A DNA stretch of 64,000 nt from Cohaesibacter marisflavi (GCF_900115225.1 NZ_FOVR01000001.1:248001-312000), one strand, 5' to 3'; shown: positions 26,795 through 35,838, counted from the first letter of the stretch. Program-made: numbers and translations. Notes: generated from the sequence alone by a model not told the origin.

Positions 26795-27969
26795 TAGTCG
26801 CTGTCGAGGCTTTCCAGATGATCCGAGACGTCGCTCAAAAAGGAAAGACAGCGTGATATTTCTGAGACTTCGATATATTCATCGGGCTTGTGAGCCTGAT
26901 TGATCGAGCCGGGGCCGAATACCACGGTCGAGATGCCGACACGCTCGAAATGCCCCGCATCGGTGCCGAATGAGACCACTTCGCTGTTATTGATGCCGGT
27001 GATCCGGCGTACGAATTGCACAGCAGCAGAGGATTCATCTGCCCAGAGCGGCGGAACGTCTGCTTCGATGATGGTTCGGATCTCTGCCTCGGGGTAGCTT
27101 TGCCTCATCAGTGGCAGCAATTCGTCATCACAGAAATATTGCAACTCGACCAGAATGGCCCGTCCGTCATCGGAAGGAATAGGGCGCAATTCCCAGTCAA
27201 TCGAGCAGCTGTTGGCGGTGATGTTGCGGGCAACGCCACCGTTGATCGTGCCAATATTGAACGTGGTATAAGGAGGCTCGAAGGGGGTTTGCAGATCCGG
27301 GTTGATCGAACAGCGATCGGCAATTTCGATGATCTTGCCGATATAGCGCGCAGCAAATTCGATGGCATTCATGCCCTTGCGCGGGTCGGAGGCATGGGCG
27401 GAAAGGCCGATGAGGTCCGTATGCATTTCATAGCCTGCCTTGTGGCCATTGACCAGATTCATCAAGGTTGGCTCACCAACAATGGCAACGGAGGGTTTGG
27501 GGCCTCGCGCAATGATATCCCGCGCCAATATGGGCGCGCCGAAGCCGCCGATTTCCTCGTCATAGCAACAGGAAAACAGGATCGGCCGCTTGAGGTCTGT
27601 TGCCTTGAAATGGGGAACCATCGCCAGAGCGCAGGCAAGAAACCCCTTCATGTCGACCGCGCCGCGACCATAGAGCTTGCCGTCTTTTTCCAACAGGTCA
27701 AACGGGTCGTGCGTCCATGGCTGCCCTCGAGCCGGAACGACATCGGTATGTCCGTTGAGCACGATGCCGCCTTCTACATCAGGCCCGATGGAAGCAAAGA
27801 GGTTGGCTCTGTTGCCCGTCTCATCATAAGACAGCTTTGCTTCCACGCCATGGCTGGCCAGATAGCTCGTGATATAGTCAATCATATCAAGATTGGATTG
27901 CCCCGAGAGGCTTTCGAAAGCCACCAGTTGCGCCAGTATTTCTTTTGTCTTTTCAAGCAGCTGCTGCAT
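26794..27969 (-). CDS. M20-family deacetylase, ArgE-like (candidate N-acetyl-diaminobutyrate deacetylase)
   Basis: This 391-residue M20 metallopeptidase-fold enzyme resembles acetylornithine deacetylase. Zinc ligands and catalytic residues appear in order: NGHTDVVPA, LYGRGAVDMKG, CYDEEIGGFGA, VGEPT and QAHKPDEYIEV. The start at 27969 (MQQLLEKT) follows GGAGGTAGGT. It sits between doeA and the aldehyde dehydrogenase, where DoeB/EutE (an unrelated AstE-type deacetylase) is usual; no AstE-type gene is in the window. Inference: it removes the acetyl group from N-acetyl-2,4-diaminobutyrate, an acetylornithine analogue one methylene shorter. A genuine arginine-pathway role is the alternative. Confidence 0.85.
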   Translation of the reverse strand: MQQLLEKTKEILAQLVAFESLSGQSNLDMIDYITSYLASHGVEAKLSYDETGNRANLFASIGPDVEGGIVLNGHTDVVPARGQPWTHDPFDLLEKDGKLYGRGAVDMKGFLACALAMVPHFKATDLKRPILFSCCYDEEIGGFGAPILARDIIARGPKPSVAIVGEPTLMNLVNGHKAGYEMHTDLIGLSAHASDPRKGMNAIEFAARYIGKIIEIADRCSINPDLQTPFEPPYTTFNIGTINGGVARNITANSCSIDWELRPIPSDDGRAILVELQYFCDDELLPLMRQSYPEAEIRTIIEADVPPLWADESSAAVQFVRRITGINNSEVVSFGTDAGHFERVGISTVVFGPGSINQAHKPDEYIEVSEISRCLSFLSDVSDHLESLDSD

Positions 27970-27992
27970 ACCTACCTCCAGGCTGAATGGAG

Positions 27993-28047
27993 GTCGGGCC
28001 ACTCTCGTTCTTGCTTGCCACAAGCAAAGATTTGAGGGCGGCCCGAC
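27993..28047. repeat. Nested inverted repeats between doeA and the M20 gene
   Basis: An outer 8-bp arm pair (GTCGGGCC at 27993 and GGCCCGAC ending 28047) encloses a perfect 7-bp hairpin with a 3-nt loop (TTGCTTG and CAAGCAA, 28011-28027). It spans most of the 92-bp gap inside the ectoine operon. It may be an attenuator, RNA-processing site or extragenic repeat. Confidence 0.5.
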
Positions 28048-28061
28048 ACGCTTGTCTTTCC

Positions 28062-29255
28062 CTAGTCGACGATGACCAGTTCACGCGGTACGTTGGCCAG
28101 ACATTCCGGCCCGTTGGTGCCAATGGCGATGCTTTCGGTGATCTCCAGACCCCATCCGTCCTGCCACAGGCCGGTCATAAAGTGGAAGGTCATGCCTTCT
28201 TCCAGAACCGTTCTGTCACCGGCTCTCAAACTCATGGTGTGTTCGCCCCAATCCGGCGGATAGGCCAGACCGATCGGATAGCCGGTCCGGTTGTCCTTGA
28301 CGATGCCGTATTTCTTCAACACCCCAAAGAAGGCATTGGCGATGTCTTCGCAGACATTGCCCACCTTGGCCATTTCAAGCCCGGCTTCCATCCCTTCCAG
28401 AACTGCTTTCTCGGCATCAAGAAACTGCTGGGTTGGCTTGCCCATGAAGACCGAACGAGACAGCGGGCAATGATAGCGATGATAGCTACCGGCCACTTCA
28501 AAGAAGGTGCCTTCGCCAAGCTTAAAGGGGCGGTCATCCCATGTGAGGTGCGGGGCCGAGGCATCCGCGCCCGATGGCAGAAGCGGAACGATGGCGGCAT
28601 AGTCGCCTCCGATGCCTTCAACGCCGCGCAAGGACGCGTCATAGATCTCGGCAACCAGCTCGTTCTTGGGAAGGCCGGGACGGGCATGCTCCCGAATGCG
28701 GGCATGCATGGCTTCGACGATCCGGCCAGCGGTTCGCATCATCTCCAGCTCAGGCTCTGACTTGGCCGCACGCTGCCAATGGACGAGCACATTGCAGTCC
28801 ACGAACTTGGCGTTGGGCATATGCTTGAGTAGGGAACAATAAGCTGCGGCAGAGAAATAATAGTTATCCATCTCCAGACCGATGCTGGCCGAGGAAAAGC
28901 CCTTGTCGATCAGAATGGCCGAGAGCAGATCCATAGGATGGCGCTCGGTGGATTGCACATAATGATCCGGATAGCTCAGGATATTCTCGTGATCCAGATA
29001 ACAGGTCACTTTTGCGCCGTTGGCATCCTGCGTGCGGCCATACCAGATCGGCTGGCCTTCCATCGTCACGATGACGCACTGATGCACATAGAATGACCAG
29101 CCGTCATAGCCGGTCAGCCACGCCATGTTGGCCGGTTCAGTGCAGATAAGGACGTCAACGCCTTTCATCTGCATGGCCTTGCGTGTCTTGGCCAGCCGCC
29201 GGTCATATTCTTCCTGAGTGAAGAATAGTCTTGGCTTCACATGTTCCATTGTCAT
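28062..29255 (-). CDS. doeA: Ectoine hydrolase DoeA/EutD (M24 creatinase/prolidase fold)
   Basis: This 397-residue protein has the two-domain creatinase/aminopeptidase-P fold. The N-terminal domain contains NMAWLTGYDGWSFYVHQ and the pita-bread domain contains FEVAGSYHRYHCPLSRSVF and GMTFHFMTGLWQDGWGLEI. Metal ligands of true prolidases are partly replaced, as in creatinase-like hydrolases. Ectoine hydrolase opens ectoine to N-acetyl-L-2,4-diaminobutyrate, the reported inducer of EnuR. Context (TRAP ectoine importer, eutABC, EnuR) makes this assignment strong. Confidence 0.92.
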   Translation of the reverse strand: MTMEHVKPRLFFTQEEYDRRLAKTRKAMQMKGVDVLICTEPANMAWLTGYDGWSFYVHQCVIVTMEGQPIWYGRTQDANGAKVTCYLDHENILSYPDHYVQSTERHPMDLLSAILIDKGFSSASIGLEMDNYYFSAAAYCSLLKHMPNAKFVDCNVLVHWQRAAKSEPELEMMRTAGRIVEAMHARIREHARPGLPKNELVAEIYDASLRGVEGIGGDYAAIVPLLPSGADASAPHLTWDDRPFKLGEGTFFEVAGSYHRYHCPLSRSVFMGKPTQQFLDAEKAVLEGMEAGLEMAKVGNVCEDIANAFFGVLKKYGIVKDNRTGYPIGLAYPPDWGEHTMSLRAGDRTVLEEGMTFHFMTGLWQDGWGLEITESIAIGTNGPECLANVPRELVIVD

Positions 29256-29307
29256 GCTCGGTTCCTTCTTGTCTTGAATGTTTCGTAATCACGGATTCCT
29301 ATTAGAT

Positions 29308-30291
29308 TTAAAATTCGGCTCCGGCCTTTAGCGCCATGGCGCGTTGGCGGGCGAGCGTCGCAATCGCGGTGTCCTGCACGCCCATGCCGGTCAGATCACA
29401 TACGGTGATATCCGCCTCTGTTTCCCGGCCCGGACGCGTTCCGGCAACGATAGTGCCTAGCTCGGGAAACTGAGTCTCTCCGGTGACAACAGCCGCTGCG
29501 ATCGCCGAACGCAATTCGCCCAGCTTGCGTGTCTGTGTCAGGCGATCGGCGACATAGAGATTGGCCTTGCCGATGATGGCTGGTTCGATTTCATTCTTGT
29601 AATCGGCGTCCGACCCCATGGCAGTGACATGTTGGCCCGGCTCCAGCCAGTCGGCCATCAGAATGGGAGATTGCGATGGTGTCGTGGTCACCAGAATGTC
29701 AGCGCCCTTGGCGGCCTCTTGCTCGCTTTCGAAGGCTTTTATGTCGATGCCGAGCTTTTCGCTTAGCTCGCTGGCTGTCGCCTTCGCCTTGTCTGGCGAA
29801 CGTCCCCAGATGCGGGCGGAGGTAATCGGGCGGACAAGGCACAGGGCTTCCAGCTGCAAACGCGCCTGAAGGCCCGTACCATAAATTGTAGCCACCTTGG
29901 AATCGGCCCGCGACAGAGCCTTGGCCGCAACAGCGCCTGCGGCGGCGGTGCGCAGGTCGGTCAAATAGCCATTGTCCAGTAGCACCGCTTCCACGATGCC
30001 GGTCTGGGCGGAAAACAAAACCATCAGACCGTTAAGGCTGGGCAGGCCGAGCTTGGGATTGTCAAAGAAGCCCGGACTGATCTTGATGGCAAAGCTATCC
30101 AGGCCGGGAACATAGGCGGTTTTGACATCCACTTCACCATTGAATTCGGGAATTTCCATCGACAGGATCGGCGGCATGACGACCTGCTTTGTTGCAAGGC
30201 TCTCGATTGCCTCTTCGATGCAAGAGACACTCTCGGCATCCAGTGTGACCGCTTGGCGTAAATCCTGTTCAGACAGAATGAGAATGGACAT
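29308..30291 (-). CDS. eutC: Ectoine utilization protein EutC (ornithine cyclodeaminase/mu-crystallin family)
   Basis: This 327-residue protein of the ornithine cyclodeaminase/mu-crystallin family has the Rossmann motif VATIYGTGLQARLQLEAL and the family core VLLDNGYLTDLRTAAAGAV. It lies 10 bp after eutB and 52 bp before doeA. EutABC are proposed to convert hydroxyectoine to ectoine, with EutC as the NAD(P)-dependent reductive step. That role comes from published cluster logic, not from motifs. Confidence 0.9.
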   Translation of the reverse strand: MSILILSEQDLRQAVTLDAESVSCIEEAIESLATKQVVMPPILSMEIPEFNGEVDVKTAYVPGLDSFAIKISPGFFDNPKLGLPSLNGLMVLFSAQTGIVEAVLLDNGYLTDLRTAAAGAVAAKALSRADSKVATIYGTGLQARLQLEALCLVRPITSARIWGRSPDKAKATASELSEKLGIDIKAFESEQEAAKGADILVTTTPSQSPILMADWLEPGQHVTAMGSDADYKNEIEPAIIGKANLYVADRLTQTRKLGELRSAIAAAVVTGETQFPELGTIVAGTRPGRETEADITVCDLTGMGVQDTAIATLARQRAMALKAGAEF

Positions 30292-30301
30292 CGGTGCCTC
30301 C

Positions 30302-31321
30302 TTAAAGCGTAACCATTTCGCCGGAAATCAGCTTGTGATGCATGGACATATCGATGTTGCGACCCGACAGGATGGCCACGCAGCGCCCCGGGGCCTCGAT
30401 CTTGCCGGTAAGCAAGGCCGAGATCCCGACTGCGCCAGCCCCCTCTAAAATTTCTTCTTCCTGCCAATAGGCATGACGTACGCCTTCGGCGATCTCTTCC
30501 TCGCTCAGCAGGATCACCTCGTCGACGAGAGCTTGTGTCATCGCAAAAGTGTAGCTGTTCTCAAGACCAATGCCGCCGCCAAGGGAATCCGCCAGTGTCG
30601 GCAATTCTTCCACCTGTACCGGTTTGCCCGCCTCAAGGCTGGCATGCATTGCAGCGCCCCGCTGCATGGAAATGCCGATAATGCGTGTCTTGGGGGAGAT
30701 GCCCTTGATCGCGGCAGCCACACCTGAAATCAGCCCGCCGCCGGAAAGCTGCACCAGCACGGTGTCGATATCAGCAAGGTCCTGCAAGATCTCCAAGCCA
30801 AGCGTGCCCTGACCGGCGATAACGTCGGCATGATCAAAGGGGGGAATGGTCGCCATACCGTCTTCGGCCACCATGCGATCGACTGCCTGTTGTGCTTCGT
30901 CTTGCGAGCGGCCGTGTATGACCACTTCAGCTCCCAATGCTGCGATGCCGTCTCGTTTGTTCTGCGGTACCAACTCGGACATGGCGATAACGCAACGCAC
31001 CCCGGCATTGCGGGCCGCAAAGGCAAGGCCACGCCCATGGTTACCAGTCGAAACTGCAGCGATACCTTTAGCTTTCTGCTCATCAGTCAGCGAAAGCACG
31101 GCATTGGTGGCACCCCTTAGCTTGAAGCTGCCAGTATGCTGGCGATGTTCCATCTTGAGATAAATCTCGCCGCCGGTCTTCTCGCAAAGGGTTTGCGAAT
31201 GGCGCATGGGCGTTTGCACTACATGAGGTGCTATGCGTCTTTGCGCTTGCAGAATGTCAGAGAGGGATATGGGAGGCGACTGAAAGGCGTCGGGCGAGGG
31301 GGCTTGGTGCGGGCGGGTCAT
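30302..31321 (-). CDS. eutB: Hydroxyectoine utilization dehydratase EutB (PLP, threonine-dehydratase-like)
   Basis: This 339-residue fold-type II PLP enzyme has the Schiff-base lysine in HTGSFKLRGATNAV and the phosphate-binding loop VSTGNHGRGLAFAARN. The glycine-rich LSGGGLISGVAAAIKG completes the serine/threonine dehydratase pattern; there is no ACT domain. By position between eutA and eutC it is the hydroxyectoine-specific dehydratase rather than a biosynthetic threonine dehydratase. Confidence 0.9.
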   Translation of the reverse strand: MTRPHQAPSPDAFQSPPISLSDILQAQRRIAPHVVQTPMRHSQTLCEKTGGEIYLKMEHRQHTGSFKLRGATNAVLSLTDEQKAKGIAAVSTGNHGRGLAFAARNAGVRCVIAMSELVPQNKRDGIAALGAEVVIHGRSQDEAQQAVDRMVAEDGMATIPPFDHADVIAGQGTLGLEILQDLADIDTVLVQLSGGGLISGVAAAIKGISPKTRIIGISMQRGAAMHASLEAGKPVQVEELPTLADSLGGGIGLENSYTFAMTQALVDEVILLSEEEIAEGVRHAYWQEEEILEGAGAVGISALLTGKIEAPGRCVAILSGRNIDMSMHHKLISGEMVTL

Positions 31322-31357
31322 GGCAGGCCTCGAAAGAGTGGCGTGAATGAACCCCTG

Positions 31358-32122
31358 TCAGGCGGCTTCAGGCAGGGTGTGAAACAGCTGGCAGCTGTTG
31401 CGGACGGGTTGCGGCAGGCCAAGAAGACGCAGGATGTACCAGATGGCCGCCTGATTGCTGGTGATGACCGGTTTGCCAAGACGCTTCTCAAGCTCGGGCA
31501 CCACTTCCAGCGCACGCAGTGCCGTGCAGGAAATGAACAGGGCATCCGCCGAGGGGTGATCGGCCTCAATGGCCGCCTGAATGAGACTGCGGGCATTGAG
31601 CGCCGCCATGATGCGGTCATCCTCTATGCCAAGGCAGGAATGTTTGACGACCGAAATGCCTCGCTCTGTGAAATAGGGTTCCAGCGGTGCGCTGGTTTCG
31701 GGCAGATAAGGCGTCAGGATGGCCATAGAGCCGACCCGCAGCTGATGGCAGGCAGCCAAGGCTGCCAATGTAGGCGTTACCACGCTTGCGGTCGGCTTGG
31801 CCTTGTTAATCTCGCTTGCCACGACATCGTCGCCAATAACAAAGGAGGCTGAGGTGCAGCCATAATAGACCACATCAAGATCCGCCTCTGGCAAAATCTG
31901 CTCGGCCCGTTCCCCCAGAAGGGGCACCATTTTGCGCAGATTTTCCGGCGTGGTGGGATTGGCATAGGTGACCCGATTGGCATAGACCCCGACCAGATCG
32001 TGCGGCATGTGCCGCGCAAATTCCAGCTCGGTCGTATGGTCCGTTTCCAACAGCAAAAGGCCCACCCGACAGGGAACGGTCTTGTTGCGCAGGGATAAGG
32101 TCAGATTGAGTTGGGTCACCAT
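31358..32122 (-). CDS. eutA: Ectoine utilization protein EutA (Asp/Glu racemase / maleate isomerase-like)
   Basis: This 254-residue protein of the Asp/Glu racemase superfamily (arylmalonate decarboxylase and maleate isomerase relatives) has the two catalytic cysteines in VYYGCTSASF and FISCTALRA. The start at 32122 (MVTQLNL) is the first ATG; an in-frame TTG 39 bp upstream adds a lysine-rich tail with no family similarity. In published models EutA adjusts hydroxyectoine stereochemistry for EutB/EutC. Confidence 0.87.
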   Translation of the reverse strand: MVTQLNLTLSLRNKTVPCRVGLLLLETDHTTELEFARHMPHDLVGVYANRVTYANPTTPENLRKMVPLLGERAEQILPEADLDVVYYGCTSASFVIGDDVVASEINKAKPTASVVTPTLAALAACHQLRVGSMAILTPYLPETSAPLEPYFTERGISVVKHSCLGIEDDRIMAALNARSLIQAAIEADHPSADALFISCTALRALEVVPELEKRLGKPVITSNQAAIWYILRLLGLPQPVRNSCQLFHTLPEAA

Positions 32123-32179
32123 GGCCTGTTCTTCTTTTCTGTTCTTGTTTCTTTTCACCAAAGCAAAATGCGCGGGTGC

Positions 32180-32626
32180 TCAACGCACGATCATAACGGG
32201 ACAATGGGCAAGGCTCGTCACCTTGTGTGAGACGCTGCCCAGAAGCAGGGCTTCCAGATCGCCATAGCCACGCCCGCCCATGACAATCAGGTCGCCCTGA
32301 TGCTCTGAGGCAAAGCGCATGATGGTGCGCGCCGTTGGCCCTTGCATGACATGGGCGGTGACGTTGCGCCCGCCCATCTCGAAGGCCCTGTTTTTGGCGT
32401 CCTGCACCACTTCGCGTGCATGCTGGGACAGGGCCTTGTCGATGACATCAGGGGTGGAGGGGCGCACCATGGAGACCGAAGCCTCTCGCGCCCCTTGATG
32501 GCGATAGACACAGATGATCTTGAGCACACAGTCGAGCCCGCACAATTTCTGAAGTTCGACTGCTTTTTCCAGTGCATTCAGAGAACAGGGTGAGCCGTCT
32601 ATCGGCACGATTATCCTTTCAAACAT
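32180..32626 (-). CDS. Universal stress protein (UspA family) of the ectoine TRAP cluster
   Basis: This 148-residue Usp protein has the ATP-binding loop GGRGYGDLEALLLGSVS (a G-2x-G-9x-G-S/T type pattern). Usp partners of ectoine TRAP transporters (TeaD type) bind ATP and down-regulate transport. Here it follows uehC by 17 bp, as in Halomonas and Ruegeria clusters. Inference: it modulates UehABC. Confidence 0.9.
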   Translation of the reverse strand: MFERIIVPIDGSPCSLNALEKAVELQKLCGLDCVLKIICVYRHQGAREASVSMVRPSTPDVIDKALSQHAREVVQDAKNRAFEMGGRNVTAHVMQGPTARTIMRFASEHQGDLIVMGGRGYGDLEALLLGSVSHKVTSLAHCPVMIVR

Positions 32627-32643
32627 TCGCCATCTCCTCCCAT

Positions 32644-33927
32644 TTAGCGAAACGCGATATCACGCAGGAACAATGCAATCTGCGGGAACATGATCAGCAA
32701 TGCTGACACCATGACCAGCATGAAGATGAATGGTGGGGTTCCCTTGATAACATCGAAATAAGGGCGTCGGAAAATTGCCATCGCTGTGAAAATATCACAC
32801 CCGAAGGGCGGCGTCGCTGAGCCAATCGCCACCTGAAGTGTGATGATGGTTCCCACCAGAACCGGATCCAGTCCGACAGATTTGATGACCGGCGCAAAGA
32901 TCGGCACCAAGATCAGGATAACCACAATGGGATCCACAAACATGCAGCCGATGAAGAAGGACAGGGAAATGACAATCAGTACCCCGATTGCTCCCATTTC
33001 CGAAATGCCGATGGCTGCCAGAATATGCTGTGGGATCTGGGCAAAGGAAATGACCCATGAGAAGGCTGCCCCTGCGGCAACCAGAATGAAGACAACCGCC
33101 GTGATCAGGCCTGTAGACTTGGAGATCTCGTAAAGATCTCCAAAGTTGAGAGACCGGAAGACGATCATCTCCAGCACCACCGCATAAAAGACGCAGACCG
33201 CAGCCGCTTCGGTGGGCGAGAAGATGCCGCCGTAAATGCCGCCAACGATGATAACCGGGAAGCCAAGAGGCCAGATTGCCCCCAAAACCGCTTCAAAGCG
33301 CTCTTTCCAGCTCGCTTTCGGTTCGGTAGGGACATCATTCACATAGGCATAGATGATGCTGTAGATCGAAAAGAGCGACAGGATCAACAGCCCCGGACCG
33401 ATGCCCGCGATGAACAGCTCGGCGATGGACGTGTTGGACACAACGCCATAAATGATCATGCCGATGGATGGCGGAATGAGAAAGGCGATATCGCTCGAGT
33501 TGACGATCAGGGCCAGCACAAAGGAATCCTTGTAACCTGCCTTGAGCATGCGTGGGCGCAAGGGCGAGCCAACGGCAACCACAGTTGCCTGCGTCGAGCC
33601 TGAAACGGCACCGAACAATGTACAGGCTGCAGCTGTGGTCACGGCCAGACCGCCTTTGATGTGGCCGACAAATTTCATCACCATGTCGATTAGGCGACCG
33701 GCAGACTGACCTCTTGTCATGATATCTGCGGCCAGAATGAACATGGGCACCGCAATCAGTGAGGCTGGCCGAATGCCCGCCATGAACTGCTGAACCATGA
33801 AATCCATTTTGCCGAAGCCGCCAAACATGGAATAGAAGCCGATGGAAGCACCTGCCATCAGCGGCACCATCATGGGGAACCCGATTAGCAGCAGCGCCAC
33901 CATGACGAGGAACATCGTAATAGCCAT
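32644..33927 (-). CDS. uehC: TRAP transporter large permease, ectoine type (UehC/DctM)
   Basis: This 427-residue DctM-family protein has about 12 membrane segments. Family hallmarks include FPMMVPLMAGASIGFYSM, SGSTQATVVAVGSPLRP and the C-terminal IGSATPPFGCDIFTA loop. It forms the ion-coupled channel subunit with UehB (10 bp upstream on the minus strand) and takes ectoine or hydroxyectoine from UehA. Assignment to ectoine rests on the strong UehA match and the downstream catabolic genes. Confidence 0.9.
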   Translation of the reverse strand: MAITMFLVMVALLLIGFPMMVPLMAGASIGFYSMFGGFGKMDFMVQQFMAGIRPASLIAVPMFILAADIMTRGQSAGRLIDMVMKFVGHIKGGLAVTTAAACTLFGAVSGSTQATVVAVGSPLRPRMLKAGYKDSFVLALIVNSSDIAFLIPPSIGMIIYGVVSNTSIAELFIAGIGPGLLILSLFSIYSIIYAYVNDVPTEPKASWKERFEAVLGAIWPLGFPVIIVGGIYGGIFSPTEAAAVCVFYAVVLEMIVFRSLNFGDLYEISKSTGLITAVVFILVAAGAAFSWVISFAQIPQHILAAIGISEMGAIGVLIVISLSFFIGCMFVDPIVVILILVPIFAPVIKSVGLDPVLVGTIITLQVAIGSATPPFGCDIFTAMAIFRRPYFDVIKGTPPFIFMLVMVSALLIMFPQIALFLRDIAFR

Positions 33928-33936
33928 GATACGCTC

Positions 33937-34506
33937 CTAAACCTCGTATTCGTCTTCGGAATATCCCTCAAGCACCTGGCTGGAAAGATAGATATCCTTG
34001 GACGTGATGTTGCGAATGGCAGTCAGAATATATTGCAGCCCGGTCAGGAACAGCCCAACCGGCACCCACAGATAGATCCAGTAGACCGGGATCTGCAAAG
34101 CAGGCAGAACACGGCCCGATTTGGCGACTGTGAGAATGTAGGAGAAGGAAAAATAGGCCAGCGCGAGCATGATCACCGCTGTGCAGATCGCGATGATAAT
34201 CATGAGCACCTTGCGTGCAGGAGACATCAGCTTGTCAAAAATTGCTGACATGCGAATATGTCGCCCCTGTCTGGCAGCATAAGAGATACCAGAGAAAGTG
34301 ATCAGAACGATCAGAAAACGGTTCAGTTCTTCAGAAAAGAAAATACTGTTCTGAAAAACAAAACGACCGATAACGTTGGCGACGGTATTGGTCGCCATGA
34401 GAATGACCCCAAGGGCCAGCATCATTGACTCGATCTTGGCGATCGATATGTCAATCAGCCCCAGCACGCCCGGCAGGGTCGTGTCCGAATGATTGTCCAT
34501 GGACAT
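33937..34506 (-). CDS. uehB: TRAP transporter small permease, ectoine type (UehB/DctQ)
   Basis: This 189-residue DctQ-family protein has four membrane segments, with family-like LNRFLIVLITFSGISYAARQ and the closing IPVYWIYLWVPVGL. The start at 34506 is preceded by TTGGGAGC; an upstream in-frame start would add a hydrophobic cysteine-rich tail unlike the family. Next to UehA and UehC it completes the TRAP importer. Confidence 0.88.
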   Translation of the reverse strand: MSMDNHSDTTLPGVLGLIDISIAKIESMMLALGVILMATNTVANVIGRFVFQNSIFFSEELNRFLIVLITFSGISYAARQGRHIRMSAIFDKLMSPARKVLMIIIAICTAVIMLALAYFSFSYILTVAKSGRVLPALQIPVYWIYLWVPVGLFLTGLQYILTAIRNITSKDIYLSSQVLEGYSEDEYEV

Positions 34507-34649
34507 GGCAAGCTCCCAACTGAAGCAAAAACCAAGGAAAAGAAGCGGACAGCAAAAGCCCGCTTCCAGCATGGTCAGGGCACCAGCGCTCATGGCCCTG
34601 TTCTATCGGGCATAAGAGGGAGGCTGATACCTAGACTGGAAATCCTGCT

Positions 34650-34688
34650 CCGGTAGCGGAAAGACGCCCAGGCATTTCCCGCTACCGG
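34650..34688 (-). terminator. Hairpin after the ectoine-binding protein gene
   Basis: CCGGTAGCGGAAA pairs with TTTCCCGCTACCGG over 13 bp with one bulged C and a 12-nt loop. It starts 12 bp after the uehA stop on the minus strand, within the 193-bp gap before uehB. No T-run follows. This fits a stabiliser or partial terminator that raises binding-protein dosage. Confidence 0.6.
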
Positions 34689-34699
34689 TTGGCTTTTGA

Positions 34700-35734
34700 T
34701 CAGTCCGCAGAGACGGCTTCCAGATCAGCTTTCATCTGATCCAGAATGGCCTTGCCGCTGTCGCCGGTCATCTCGATGAACTTGGCTTCCACCTTGGCAG
34801 CAGCTGCCTTGAACGGAGCGCGTTCTTCTTCGGTCAACACATTGACCTCGATGGATGGCTTGGCTTCCTTGATTGCATCAAGAGCTTCTTTTTCAAGCCC
34901 CTTCTGATAGTCGAGGATATAATCGAAAGCTGCGGTTGCTGCATTCTGAACCAGCTCTTTATCGCCATCGCTCAGGCCGTCATAGAATTCCTTGTTGGCC
35001 ATGACTGCGGTCGTAAAATTGCTGTGACCCGCATAGGTGATGACGTCGGTGACTTCATACAGCTTGGTGGATTCGATGAAGGAGGTCGGGTTTTCCTGTC
35101 CCTGAATGATGTTGGTCTGAAGACCGCCATACACTTCGCCCCACGGCAACGGAGTAGGAGTGGCGCCAAAGGCCTGATAGGCTTCCACCAGAAGCGGGTT
35201 GGTCATGACGCGGAACTTGACCTCGTTGAGATCTTCCGGGCTATGCACCGGTTCCTTGGTGGTCATGGCGACTTCGCCTTCCGGGAACATCTTGAGCAGC
35301 TCAAGGCCCTGCTCGGCGTAAAGACCCATGAAATCTTCATTGATTGCTTTGGAGGTGCGGAAGAACTCGTTGAGTTTTTCGGTGTCGGTCGGCAAGAGGT
35401 AAGGTACAAAGAAGACCTGCGCTTCCGGGATCAGGGCGCCGGTGAACCCGGGAGACTGGTCAACGAACTGCAGGATGCCTGCCTGGGTCTGTTCCATGGT
35501 ATCGGCAGATTCGCCAAGTGTGCCATAAGGGAAAATCTGAACCTCATGGTCGGAATTGGCTTCAATTTCTTCTTTGAATTTGGTTGCGTATACGCCCTGC
35601 ACTTCGTTGATGGCTTCTTCGATAGCATATTTCCAGGTGTCCGCCTGGGCCATGGAAGGCACAAGAGCAAAACCGGCGAGCAGGGAGGCAACAGATGTTG
35701 CCGTACATAATTTTTTAACAAATGGAGTTTTCAT
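34700..35734 (-). CDS. uehA: TRAP ectoine/hydroxyectoine-binding protein (UehA/TeaA, DctP family)
   Basis: This 344-residue protein has a Sec signal peptide (about 1-30, ending MAQAD). Segments shared with TeaA/UehA include MEQTQAGILQFVDQSPGFTG, LPWGEVYGGLQT and QGQENP. The phenylalanine of PGFTG and the tryptophan of LPWGEVY correspond to aromatic residues that hold ectoine in those receptors. The start at 35734 follows GAGGGAAGTG. It is the first structural gene after enuR and delivers ectoine to UehBC. The similarity to Halomonas TeaA as I recall it is extensive, so this is one of the safest functional calls here. Confidence 0.93.
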   Translation of the reverse strand: MKTPFVKKLCTATSVASLLAGFALVPSMAQADTWKYAIEEAINEVQGVYATKFKEEIEANSDHEVQIFPYGTLGESADTMEQTQAGILQFVDQSPGFTGALIPEAQVFFVPYLLPTDTEKLNEFFRTSKAINEDFMGLYAEQGLELLKMFPEGEVAMTTKEPVHSPEDLNEVKFRVMTNPLLVEAYQAFGATPTPLPWGEVYGGLQTNIIQGQENPTSFIESTKLYEVTDVITYAGHSNFTTAVMANKEFYDGLSDGDKELVQNAATAAFDYILDYQKGLEKEALDAIKEAKPSIEVNVLTEEERAPFKAAAAKVEAKFIEMTGDSGKAILDQMKADLEAVSAD

Positions 35735-35782
35735 CACTTCCCTCGTTGTCGGATATGAATGCGTTTTTATTGTTGTTGCCAC

Positions 35783-35811
35783 ACAATCAAACAGAGACAA
35801 TTTCAGGTCAA
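35783..35811 (-). promoter_or_regulatory. Candidate uehA promoter
   Basis: On the minus strand TTGACC (35811-35806) and GATTGT (35788-35783) are 17 bp apart, about 50 bp before the uehA start. The -10 match is modest. A perfect dyad CTTGAG-C-CTCAAG lies just upstream at 35839-35851 and could be an operator. Confidence 0.4.
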
Positions 35812-35838
35812 TTGAAACATTAAATCATGACAATTTAA

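Noticed and set aside
30302-31321. Biosynthetic threonine dehydratase IlvA
   Set aside because: It lacks the C-terminal ACT regulatory domain and sits between eutA and eutC, so EutB is better supported.
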